From Picocystis sp. L7 (Eukaryota; Chlorophyta; Picocystophyceae; Picocystales; Picocystaceae): DNA of 64,000 nucleotides. A program made the position numbers and the translations under genes. Under the pieces are notes generated by a model that saw only the letters and a program-made list of their open reading frames with translations, was not told where the DNA came from and made no database searches. Below are positions 30,507 to 39,422 of this stretch, in pieces; the stretch's first letter is position 1, and every line of letters starts with the position of its first letter. Where the stretch lies: positions 496,001-560,000 of the forward strand of contig QXJR01000008.1 of NCBI GenBank assembly GCA_020975725.1, given 5' to 3'.

Positions 30507-32903
30507 CTAATAAGAGTCAGGGTGGTCAGATGGGAAATGAGACGCATTGCCTGCTCGAATCGCTGGCAAGCGCCGAGAGTTGACAAAGGAATCCTGCGAT
30601 CCTCTCTCCATCTCAATGAAGGAGCTGGCCTTAACCACTGCACTCTGCTTGCCTTTGCGACCCCACATCACGTAAAAGACAACACCAAGTATGGCAACTC
30701 CAACCACAGAAGCAAGGACTATTCCAAAAATGTCCGCACCAGATAGACTCGAGCTGGAACCATTGCTTTCTGTGTCCAGTTCCTGAAGGGAGGCATCAGA
30801 ACTGCTCCCTGGTGTGGACGGCGGAACCTCTACTGGAGGATTGCTCGAGATGGGAATCTCTTGTGGCGGGGAGAGAGATGTGTCAGGAGGAGGAAGGTTT
30901 TGCGAGGACTGCATTTCTCCAGTCAACATGTCCACATCTGTGCTGACTGCGTTCGTACGCAAGGCCAATGCAGCATCCGTGGCTGCATTGAAGGCATCTG
31001 GTGTGCCTGGCCTTGAGCATCCAAGATGACAACTAGCCAATGAAACTGCACCCTCGGAAATCCCAATGGTCTTGAGACCCCTTGAGAACCCCCCACTTCT
31101 AGCAGTTGCAGCTGATGCACTGATCGGCCCAGCGATATCAAGCTTGGCACTGGTCACGACGTTGCTAGAACCTCGTGCGTCACCGCCACGAAACAAGCTC
31201 ACGAAGACGTCATCTCCCGCACCAATGACTAAGACACCCTGCTGCGAAGCTCTGACTAAGTAGGCTTCACCCTCCCCTTCCGTGTTCGAACCACCATCGA
31301 AAAGCATGTCAATACCCTCTACAAAAGCCTCAAAGCGTGTATTCTGTGAACCATGAATGGAGCTTGTGTTGAACAGTTCAATCTGACAGTTTTGACAGGT
31401 GTTCATGCACCCGGACCAAAACCCGTTGACGTACTTGTTCACCTGAACGTCTGCCATGTATCCCATAATTCCAATTGCAGGGGATTCTTCCAGATGGTTG
31501 GCTAGCTTGCATCCATAGACACCTGCTAAGAACCCTGCTTGATCTTCTCGAAACACAATGGACTCAAGATTGTTCACTAGCTCTGAAGATGCAGCATTCA
31601 CCTCCGTAAACAAGGTATTGGGATGCTGCTTTGCAAGTACTGAACCAATGGAATAGCTTTGTTGTCCCATGAGGTACACATGATGTTTGCTTTCAGATCC
31701 TTGAAGTTCTTCACCGACCATTTGAATAGTCTCCGATGAAGAGCGGGAAGCTTTGAAGTTGAACATGCAGCCCTCCATATCCTGGCATTGATTTATGAGT
31801 GATTGAAGCGCGTTTTTCGGGGTTGTCCCCTCAAACAGTGGCTCTTCTCCAGTGAAATAGAAATCGATGCGGTACTCAGGTTGCGGCTGTTCAGTCCTCT
31901 CGCAACGTCCAAACGATGAACTGCTCAGTAGTGGAACACAAGTCAGCCCCTCCTCGCATAGCGTGTCTAACGAGGCAAGGAGGCATGGATTTCCTTCGGC
32001 AACTACATGAGGACTTGGAGTAGGAGATTCCGGCAATCCTGCTTCCGTCGGCTCAGAGCAGGTTCCAAAGACTACATTTCCTCCTTGATTGTTCCCTTCT
32101 AGTGCAAAGTTGTCTGTGCATTCATAGGGGGGCTGGCACGACAAGTCTTGCGAATCTAGTGTACAAATAGATCCGATAACTCCTTCGTTGATGATTGTGT
32201 CTTCGTCTGACTCACATATGCCTATGGTATCACTGAGTGTTGTTGCCATGCAAATGAGGCCAAACTCGCACTTCACTTCATCAGATGCAAGCGAACACAT
32301 TTCCCCTGCACCAGACACACGCTCGTCCGGCCCTCCTTCCTCGTATTCTTCACCTGTATTTTGTGTGCATATGCCCACCATGGAGCCAGGGCTGTTGGGA
32401 ATACAGGTGAGGGTAGCTTCACAATCCACTTCTGTGCTCTGAAGTGTACACAGCTCTCCCAGCCCTGCAATGACCCCACCCGGGGTCGAAATTTCGTCTC
32501 CGTCTTCTTCTGTCGAAACCTCGTCTTCAGCACAAACTCCAATGCTTTGCGAGCTTTGATTGGGTATACAGGACAGACCTATTTCGCAGGCGACTTCCGA
32601 GGACTGGATCGTACACATCTCGCCCAGACCGGCGATGTTCAAAGGAGTTTCGCTCGCGCTTGTTCCGTCGTTTGTGTCCTCCTCTTCTCCGGTTGAAATT
32701 TGGCTTTCGTTCTCTCCTGGTACGTTGCATGTGCCGAAGACCGAGTCGTTCGAATCCGACGTGCATCGCAGTCCGTGCACGCAGGGAAGCTCGGCGTTTT
32801 GGAGCGTGCAGATGCCTCCCACTTCCGCCATTTGTGCATGGGTCCAAACCGTCAAGTTCGCGACCGCCATCCAGAGCCATATCAGGACTCTTTTGCTCGC
32901 CAT
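30507..32903 (-). CDS. Type I surface protein with six Cys repeats and a Bmp/PnrA-like binding domain
   Basis: A 798-residue receptor-like protein. From ATG 32903 a signal peptide (VLIWLWMAVANLTVWTHAQ) is followed by six repeats (about residues 28-334). Each has the pattern G-x2-C-x8-C-x5-C-x11+-C, for example GELCTLQSTEVDCEATLTC. Acidic linkers separate them. Residues about 343-650 resemble the periplasmic-binding fold of the bacterial Bmp/PnrA nucleoside-binding lipoproteins, with FREDQAGFLAGVYG, IGIMGYM, VNKYVNGFWSGC and VLVIGAGDDVF. A Pro/Ser-rich stalk, one transmembrane helix (about 725-748, IFGIVLASVVGVAILGVVFY) and a short basic tail complete it. I infer an extracellular ligand-binding role. 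The order of parts is not one I know. Confidence 0.72.
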   Translation of the reverse strand: MASKRVLIWLWMAVANLTVWTHAQMAEVGGICTLQNAELPCVHGLRCTSDSNDSVFGTCNVPGENESQISTGEEEDTNDGTSASETPLNIAGLGEMCTIQSSEVACEIGLSCIPNQSSQSIGVCAEDEVSTEEDGDEISTPGGVIAGLGELCTLQSTEVDCEATLTCIPNSPGSMVGICTQNTGEEYEEGGPDERVSGAGEMCSLASDEVKCEFGLICMATTLSDTIGICESDEDTIINEGVIGSICTLDSQDLSCQPPYECTDNFALEGNNQGGNVVFGTCSEPTEAGLPESPTPSPHVVAEGNPCLLASLDTLCEEGLTCVPLLSSSSFGRCERTEQPQPEYRIDFYFTGEEPLFEGTTPKNALQSLINQCQDMEGCMFNFKASRSSSETIQMVGEELQGSESKHHVYLMGQQSYSIGSVLAKQHPNTLFTEVNAASSELVNNLESIVFREDQAGFLAGVYGCKLANHLEESPAIGIMGYMADVQVNKYVNGFWSGCMNTCQNCQIELFNTSSIHGSQNTRFEAFVEGIDMLFDGGSNTEGEGEAYLVRASQQGVLVIGAGDDVFVSLFRGGDARGSSNVVTSAKLDIAGPISASAATARSGGFSRGLKTIGISEGAVSLASCHLGCSRPGTPDAFNAATDAALALRTNAVSTDVDMLTGEMQSSQNLPPPDTSLSPPQEIPISSNPPVEVPPSTPGSSSDASLQELDTESNGSSSSLSGADIFGIVLASVVGVAILGVVFYVMWGRKGKQSAVVKASSFIEMERGSQDSFVNSRRLPAIRAGNASHFPSDHPDSY

Positions 32904-33173
32904 AGCTGCCGTTGTGTGTGCGCCGACGCTTCGTCCGACGCGACGCGAATCGACCATGTACGTCCATCGGCTCGATCCCAGGTCCCCTTCTGCACCATGA
33001 ACCGACGAGGCAAGGGGTTGCACTCAGGATCCTCTGCGCGCTTGGTCCTAGGGCTTTCCCTCGGGGTTCGCCCTACGATTTCTGGGAGAGTATGAATCTG
33101 ATCCGACCTCTCCAGTTGGCACTGTCTCGCCCGTGTGGTGGTTGTGAGAGGGTTCAAGAATTCCTATCGAATA

Positions 33174-33288
33174 TGCGTGAGGTACGGGGATCGATACCCC
33201 GCGACTCCAACCCTTCCCCATCGTTCGTAGAACATCGATGGGGATGAAAAGGGGGTCGTAGCTCAAATGGTAGAGCGCGCGCTTCGCA
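33174..33288 (+). tRNA. Permuted tRNA-Ala (anticodon CGC), 3' half upstream of 5' half
   Basis: The 3' half is 33174-33209 and the 5' half 33252-33288, separated by a 42-bp intervening sequence. Joined in tRNA order they give acceptor GGGGTCG / CGACTCC with all seven pairs, including the alanine identity pair G3:U70, and A73. The D arm is GCTC AAATGGTA GAGC. The anticodon stem CGCGC / GCGTG surrounds loop TTCGCAT. The T arm is CGGGG ATCGATA CCCCG. CCA is not encoded. The flanks form a bulge-helix-bulge: TTCG (33283-33286) pairs with CGAA (33168-33171), with 3-nt bulges CAC and TAT, and AAAGGAA (33290-33296) faces TTCCTAT (33161-33167). Cutting inside each bulge yields exactly nucleotides 37 and 38. 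Position 54 is A instead of T. Known permuted tRNAs mature through a circular intermediate. Confidence 0.9.
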
Positions 33289-33343
33289 CAAAGGAACGGA
33301 CACGCGCACCGCGGATTGTCACCTCGCCAGGGCGAGCGACCAC

Positions 33344-33348
33344 TTTTT
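33344..33348 (+). terminator. Candidate Pol III terminator (TTTTT)
   Basis: A run of five T lies 55 nt after the tRNA 5' half, preceded by a small CTCGC-CAGG-GCGAG hairpin. It is the first T-run of this length downstream and would end transcription of the permuted precursor. Confidence 0.5.
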
Positions 33349-34548
33349 CGACAGTTTTGTGGCATTGGAGACGAGAGGGTGTTCGGGACCCGCTTCCCGA
33401 CGAAATCGCGGGACACCACGATAGTCCCAAAGAGAGGCCGACGGGTGATGGTCGTCACATAGCATATGGCCCTGGATTGTTTTGCTCCCTTCATCTTGGA
33501 TTTGGAGGCGACTAAAAAAATAAGGTCTACGAAGTCTTGTCCGACATAATACAAAGTTATAAATCGATGTCAATCTAGCCCATCGGGCGCACATATTGGC
33601 CAAACTGTACACGTTTTGGGAATGCAATCCCTTGCTCTTGAGCTCCGCCTACGCGGAGGAATGTGCCTTGGAGGACGTCGAGGCGCTTGGGAGGCGGCTC
33701 GTCCTTCGAGGTCAAGATTAACTTCGTTAAACAGTGTGGATGGGGGAAATTAAGTACTTTTCCCAACCGGAGGTCACCCATCCATTGGAGGTTTCCAATG
33801 GGTGAGGACCCAACAGGGGGTTGGGTCCTAGCAACACGTTTTAAGGCTTTAACTTGTACCAAATTTGCCATGCGCCTTGGAAAGGCGTGTTTCCTTGGTC
33901 GTAAACAATTGTTACAGTGGATGGACCAATTTTCTAAAAGGGTTGTCTTCCAAGAAGGTGCTACCCACAATTTCACAAAAACGCTTGTATGGACCTTCCC
34001 ATTATGGCATGGGACTTTTGTTAAAGAACCCCATGGGAGCTTGGGAGCTTGGCAATCTAGAATTGATAAATATATTTTTTGAACGGGCAGACCTTCCACA
34101 AACCGAATATCAAGGATTTGTCCAAACTTCGAGGAGAAGAGGAGGTTAGGGCCCACGCCCAACCTTGCAACGTCTTGCTTGTATTACAATAAAAAGAGCT
34201 TGTCCTTTCTATTGCGGCTTATTACATTCTTGCGTTGTCATCAAGGAATGGTGCTTGTACCATTGCATTGCCATCATGTGCTTTGGAAAAGGGAGATGCC
34301 TAAATGTCGCGCCGTGCTTGGATGTTTGAAACTGGTTGCTCGATTTGGGCGAGCACGTTCATTTGCCTACCATCACTCCGTCTTAAGTATCCAAGCCTTT
34401 CTCCGCCTCCTCCATCTTTCTTCTAGGATCTCGGACCTATCCGCCTTGTGTTCCTCGCCACGTAACCTTTCACGGTTTGGGCCTCGGTTGGTTCGTGTTC
34501 TTGCAATCCCTCCGTCGGTAGTAGACAAACCTTCGTCCTAAACCCTCC
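33349..34548. other. 1.2 kb AT-richer stretch left of the retrotransposon
   Basis: No gene is recognised. Overlapping open frames of 195 codons (minus, 33575-34162) and 139 codons (plus, 33663-34082) face each other, and neither resembles a known family. The texture matches other decayed stretches here. It is the left flank of the LTR element insertion. Confidence 0.4.
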
Positions 34549-34552
34549 CACC

Positions 34553-35208
34553 TGTTACAAAGCGTCCGTGATGGACGTTGGACACACGGTTTGCTCCTGG
34601 AAACTTCGACCCCTCACGAAATGGAGGCGGTTTCTTCTTCTTTGGGGTGGCGCACTTCTCGTTGGCGAGAGCGGCGTCCGTCCCCTTCTTGGCTCGGTGG
34701 TGCCTCCTCCGGCACTTGGAGAGACTTGGAGCGCTGCTTCTCCGGCGCGGAAAGTGCTGATGGCTCGCGAAAATCCGTGGGAGAGGCGCCGTGGACGTCG
34801 TGGGGTCAAGCAAGTTCTCATCCACTACATGCTAGGGAGGTCCTCTTAAGAGCCTCCCCTTGAAGGTTGAGGGGTTCGTACGTAGCCCCCTCAACTGAAT
34901 TGCGGCGGCTGATGGTCACGTGTTGCTTACGTCATCCATCGGACGGCCAAGATTCAGTTCCTAAGCCGACCGAATCTTCCACACAACATCTCCACCCTTC
35001 GTACCCCCTTCTCGAATCTTCGAGGGGATTTGGCCCGGGGGTCGGTCGGTCTGAGTCCGGTTCGCTCGGACTATTCCGTCCGACTAACCCGGGGATTAGT
35101 CCGGGGCTCACTCGATTGACCGGCCGATTGTCGGGGTCCTGCCCCCCACTGCTCCTGGAACTCTAGGGGCATGGCTTCATAGGAGAGCCAGGCCTACCCG
35201 GCGTAACA
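34553..35208 (-). repeat. Left LTR (3' LTR of the element)
   Basis: 656 bp, TG...CA ends within a TGTTAC/GTAACA inverted repeat, same as 40729-41384 as far as I can read. Open frames inside it are identical in the two copies and are not genes. Confidence 0.95.
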
Positions 35209-35235
35209 CTCTCCTGGCTCCCGGCATTCAGCCAA

Positions 35236-38200
35236 TCAAAGCTGAAAGTCGTAGATGGCTGCCACTGGATCATACACCATGCTCCTTACTTTCTGCTCTG
35301 TGTAATGCTCTACCTTTCCATCTGTCCATAACACTTCAAACAACCCATTAAGGACGTTGGTCACCAATCCTTGGTAGTATGCAGATTTGTGGTTGCCCAA
35401 ATGGAAAAGTTCTTGCACCACACAGCCAATGAGGTTGGTGGGCACAGCAACAATAGGTCGTCGTCTAGTCTGGTACGGTAGCTTCGCTTGCGTCCAAGTA
35501 TTGATCATGATTGGGTCAGGTGACTGTAGGTAAACTGTCCTCTTGTGCGTCTTGACTGCGTCATAATTCGAGGGGCTGATGCCCTTTTCAGGGATACAGC
35601 CATTGTTCTCCTCGAGAGGTAGGAATTCTTCCAGCAGGGTAGAGGACTCATCCACCCAGAAATAGCGTTGCGACGCGTCAGCCAAGTTGCTTTCAATCCA
35701 GTAACGTACGGGGCGTGCAGGAAACACTGAGTAATCCCGTAACAAGTATCGTCGAATACGATAGGTAGTTGATTCACTTTGCATGGCTGCAGTATCAGGC
35801 AAGGGTGCCGTTGCGGGCTGCCGATGTTCATCCATTGGGAAAAGAGTGAGATCTGAATCCACCAAATGTTCCAACCTGTTGGCGTGGATACGATCTGAAA
35901 AGGCGGAGCCCGGTGGTAGTTCCAGTTGATATGCACCATTCTTCAGCACCTTCTTGATGAGATAAGGACCTACAAAGTAAGGGTCCAATTTGTGCTTATC
36001 GGTGGGCCCCTTGAGCCCATACTGCACCTTCACCTTGTCTCCAACAGCAAACACCTTCTTAGGTCTGTGCGCTGTTGCTGCCGCAACATTCTGCGAAGCC
36101 TTCACCAAGTTTTCCTGTACAACCCGATAGACTGCGCGATGTTGCTCCAGCAGGTCTGTTACTCTTTTATCGAAGGTTGTTACTGTCAGGTGATCAGCAG
36201 GTCCATCCTTTGTGGGCAACTGGAGGTGCCACGGTAGCCTTGATTGACAGCCAAAGAGCAATTCAAAAGGGGAATGTTTGGTTGCATCATGCACAGAATC
36301 ATTGTAAGCATGTGCTGCTGCCTGTAAATACTGATCCCATTGATGTTTGTTCTCGCACGTCGTCCGTAACGTCTGCAGCAGGGTGCGATGTTGCCGTTCT
36401 GCGCCACCCTGAGACTGTGAATGGTACGGCGTTCCGGTTACGTGGCGGACACCCAGCGCGGCACAGAATGCTCGAAATAACGCTCGATAAGCCGGTCCGT
36501 TATCTGTGTGAATATGCACAGGTGTATGGAACCGGTAGACGAGGCTGTCCATAAGACACTGAGCTTGTCTATGAGCACTCCAGGTAGAGTGGATAGGTAT
36601 ATAGATGGCGTATTTAGTAAACCTGTCCACCACTGTCAGTACTGCATTATGACCCAGGGCTGTAAGGGGTAAGTTCTCCACCATATCTAGTACCACCGTG
36701 TGAAAAGGGTAAGGGTGGAACTTCATTTCTGGACAGAGCGGTGTGTGTCGTAACCGGTTACCTGGTTTCTGAAGCTGACAGGCAGGACAGCGAGCGACAA
36801 AGTGCTCGATGTGCGATCGAATACCAGTCCAGGTGAAATGTCGCTTGGCGTCAGCGAGTGTACGGGCTGACCCAAAGTGTCGATGATCGTGCACCATGTG
36901 TAGCAGTTCCTGTCGTAGAGCGTTATCTGCTGGTACCACCAGTGCTGGTTGAGCATTGGCCGATTGCTCGAACAGCAAACCATCGCGCACTGTCGTGCCT
37001 TCCGGCGGTGCGCGCAGTAATTTCTTGTACTCTGGATCTGTTTCAGCGGCGACGCGAATCCTGTCCAGTATGGGAGGCAACCGACCCGTAAGACCTGTGC
37101 GCAACGATTGCGTAGATTGTTGACTTGTAATAGACGCGATTGACCCGCACACAGTCCCAGCAGGACTGCGGCCGGCTAGCAGTCGAAGCGTCCGTGTGTT
37201 GTTTAGCCATCGGTGTAACATGTGTGCAATCCAACCCATGGGGAAGGCGTTGCCGCACATGCGTTGCCGGCTGGTTTCGCTGACGTTGAGCGCTGCAGTG
37301 TCACCAACCTGCATACCGACGAGTCTTTCCCGCTCGCTGATGGTCAACGGGCGTAGGGTCCCATCTTGACTGTGCACCCAGGTGGAACGCGAACGGTCAC
37401 TGTGCGATCGTTCACTGGCCATCAGAGTGGGGCACTTCAAGCGGGGTCGGTTCAATGCGTCCGTAGGTACCTTCGATCCTTCATCTAGGCAATCCTGCCA
37501 GGTCATAGGTATTGTCCCCATTTCTCCAGGATCCTGTTTAAGCGGAGGTAATGATGTCCAGCACAGCCGGACTCGAGCTTGCGCACAGTACTTTGAGAGA
37601 TCTTCGCAGGTGGGTTCTCCAAACCAGTGTGCAATCTTGTCCAGGTGGGTTTTCAAGTGCGGGGCAAACGGCGTACATTCCAATATGTAGTCTGGCGACC
37701 GCAACCGCTTGTGTATCTTTGACACTGCTGTGAACAGTTCACGTTCGTCGTAAAGGCCCAGCGGTGGCTTTGACGGGTCGGTGTTCGCCCGCGAAAATGG
37801 TTGGCAGGGCACCCCAGCAATCAGCAGGTGGACTTGGGGGAGCTTTCGTCGATGCGCCAATTCAGTCACATCGTTTCCATACCGAAAGATGTCCTTGCGC
37901 ATAAAGAGCCCAGGGCGTGCTAAGCGAACCTGGTGGAACACGCGTGCAATTACGCTGCGGCAGTCTTCATTTTGTTCCACTGCTATGTAATCCAAGGTAA
38001 TATTGGTCGATTCTGGTATTACGCATTCCAGCGCACGCAGCGTTGTTCCCATACCTGCACATAAGTCCAAGATGCAATATGTGTCCGTATCGTTCACCTT
38101 AGCTGAGTGCCTGGAAAGGTAATCGGGTCCAACGTTCTCTGTGCCTGGCCTGTACTCCACCTTGAACGGGGCGAAGTACGCCAACTTTTCGATCCATCGC

Positions 38201-39207
38201 ATTTCGCGCGGAGATAGCTGCTCAGTAGCTTTTGTTCCAATAAACTGACTGGCCTTGTTGTCAGTGATGACCGTGAACTGCTGGCCAAACAGGAGGTGCC
38301 TCCAATGCTGCAGTGCATATAATATTGCACATGTCTCCTTCTCAGCAGGATGGTAATTCTGTTGGGCAGCATTGAATTTCTTTGACCAGAACTCAACCGG
38401 ATGCCAACCTCCCTGTTGATCCTGCTGCATCAAAGCTGCTCCCATCCCCACATCGGAAGCGTCGGTCTCGACCCGTATGGGCCTGTCTTCATCAAATAGA
38501 GCCAATACCGGGGCTGTGGTCAAGGCTTTGATGAGCTCATGGTATGCCTTCTCCTGTGGCTCTTTCCAATATGAAGCGAAGCCGTGCTTCAGAGCAGCTT
38601 GATTCAATTCTGTCAAGGGAGCTGCCCGTTCCGGAGGTAGTTCTGTGCGGGGCTCGAATAAATGCTTGTACTGTTTGTTCACAAGGTCGTCCAGCCGCTG
38701 TCGGTGAGCGTCATCAAGAGGCCATTCATCGCTGACCTGACTATGCATGCTGCTGAAGTCTGAATCTTCACTGAGTAGTTCGGGCGTTGTATCTACCGGC
38801 TGAATCATTAGAAGCAGGCAGCCTGGATCCTTCACCGCTTTACGTGCCTCACTTCGGGGCACAATCAGGTCCAGTTTTCTTGAAGATATAAACTGGTGGT
38901 CCCCATAGACAGTAAACTTTGTACCATTGCTACTTCGTAGTACCATGCGATGATTCTGCCAGTCCAGTGCTGTCAAGTGCTTGTGGCAGAAGGTTGCTCC
39001 CAGAATGCAGTCAAAGGTCTCCAGAGGAGCAACTCCGAAGTCGATGCAGGCCTGGAACCCATCGATCGAGAATTGCGCTTTAATTACTGGGGCAGTGTGG
39101 ACCTGCTGGCCCACAGCCACGCTATAATTAAAGGCCGCTGATGTATACTGCCAGGACAGTCCCTTAGGGTCAGCTTGCTGCAGCTCTTTGAAGAGGCGTT
39201 CGCTCAT
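35236..39207 (-). CDS. Retrotransposon pol frame with RNase H, C5-DNA methyltransferase and integrase
   Basis: A long frame of the LTR element. Parts in order: a retroviral-type protease-like region (about residues 30-120), RNase H (about 240-370, with VETDASDVGMGAAL and TDNKASQF), and a C5 DNA methyltransferase (about 378-670). The last has the SAM motif LDLCAGMGTTLRAL, the catalytic PCQ motif in AGVPCQPFSRAN, and the final motif MCGNAFPMGW. Integrase follows (about 765-1000) with its HHCC finger and the D, D and E residues in VVLDMVENL, HTDNGPA and GGAERQHR, then an integrase C-terminal tail. A methyltransferase between RNase H and integrase is not part of a standard gypsy element; captured methyltransferases are known in some algal and dinoflagellate retroelements. 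This frame is one part of a broken element. Confidence 0.85.
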   Translation of the reverse strand: MSERLFKELQQADPKGLSWQYTSAAFNYSVAVGQQVHTAPVIKAQFSIDGFQACIDFGVAPLETFDCILGATFCHKHLTALDWQNHRMVLRSSNGTKFTVYGDHQFISSRKLDLIVPRSEARKAVKDPGCLLLMIQPVDTTPELLSEDSDFSSMHSQVSDEWPLDDAHRQRLDDLVNKQYKHLFEPRTELPPERAAPLTELNQAALKHGFASYWKEPQEKAYHELIKALTTAPVLALFDEDRPIRVETDASDVGMGAALMQQDQQGGWHPVEFWSKKFNAAQQNYHPAEKETCAILYALQHWRHLLFGQQFTVITDNKASQFIGTKATEQLSPREMRWIEKLAYFAPFKVEYRPGTENVGPDYLSRHSAKVNDTDTYCILDLCAGMGTTLRALECVIPESTNITLDYIAVEQNEDCRSVIARVFHQVRLARPGLFMRKDIFRYGNDVTELAHRRKLPQVHLLIAGVPCQPFSRANTDPSKPPLGLYDERELFTAVSKIHKRLRSPDYILECTPFAPHLKTHLDKIAHWFGEPTCEDLSKYCAQARVRLCWTSLPPLKQDPGEMGTIPMTWQDCLDEGSKVPTDALNRPRLKCPTLMASERSHSDRSRSTWVHSQDGTLRPLTISERERLVGMQVGDTAALNVSETSRQRMCGNAFPMGWIAHMLHRWLNNTRTLRLLAGRSPAGTVCGSIASITSQQSTQSLRTGLTGRLPPILDRIRVAAETDPEYKKLLRAPPEGTTVRDGLLFEQSANAQPALVVPADNALRQELLHMVHDHRHFGSARTLADAKRHFTWTGIRSHIEHFVARCPACQLQKPGNRLRHTPLCPEMKFHPYPFHTVVLDMVENLPLTALGHNAVLTVVDRFTKYAIYIPIHSTWSAHRQAQCLMDSLVYRFHTPVHIHTDNGPAYRALFRAFCAALGVRHVTGTPYHSQSQGGAERQHRTLLQTLRTTCENKHQWDQYLQAAAHAYNDSVHDATKHSPFELLFGCQSRLPWHLQLPTKDGPADHLTVTTFDKRVTDLLEQHRAVYRVVQENLVKASQNVAAATAHRPKKVFAVGDKVKVQYGLKGPTDKHKLDPYFVGPYLIKKVLKNGAYQLELPPGSAFSDRIHANRLEHLVDSDLTLFPMDEHRQPATAPLPDTAAMQSESTTYRIRRYLLRDYSVFPARPVRYWIESNLADASQRYFWVDESSTLLEEFLPLEENNGCIPEKGISPSNYDAVKTHKRTVYLQSPDPIMINTWTQAKLPYQTRRRPIVAVPTNLIGCVVQELFHLGNHKSAYYQGLVTNVLNGLFEVLWTDGKVEHYTEQKVRSMVYDPVAAIYDFQL

Positions 39208-39422
39208 GAAGCAGTAACTTGCTAAGGTGTCCAGGTAAGCTTGTGTTCTGATTTTATGTGGCTTCTTTCCAAAGTAAGTCTCGGCAGCCAGGAATTCATG
39301 TCTAGGCCTCTCATTGGTAAGTGAGTGCAGGCAGACTACATTCCTATCTTTGGTAACCGGGGTGGCTGCAGGTTTCGCTCCCGGCTCCGTCCCGGTAACC
39401 GTAGTTACCGGACGGAGGGTAT

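Noticed and set aside
33252-33348. An ordinary intron-containing tRNA-Ala starting at 33252, with CGACCAC at about 33337 as the 3' acceptor strand
   Set aside because: No T arm or B box lies downstream, and the acceptor would have a mismatch. The upstream 3' half pairs perfectly, carries a proper T arm and gives the G3:U70 pair, and a bulge-helix-bulge joins the flanks.
34568-34863. Small open frames repeated at about 34568 and 40744
   Set aside because: They lie inside the two LTR copies and are identical for that reason; not genes.
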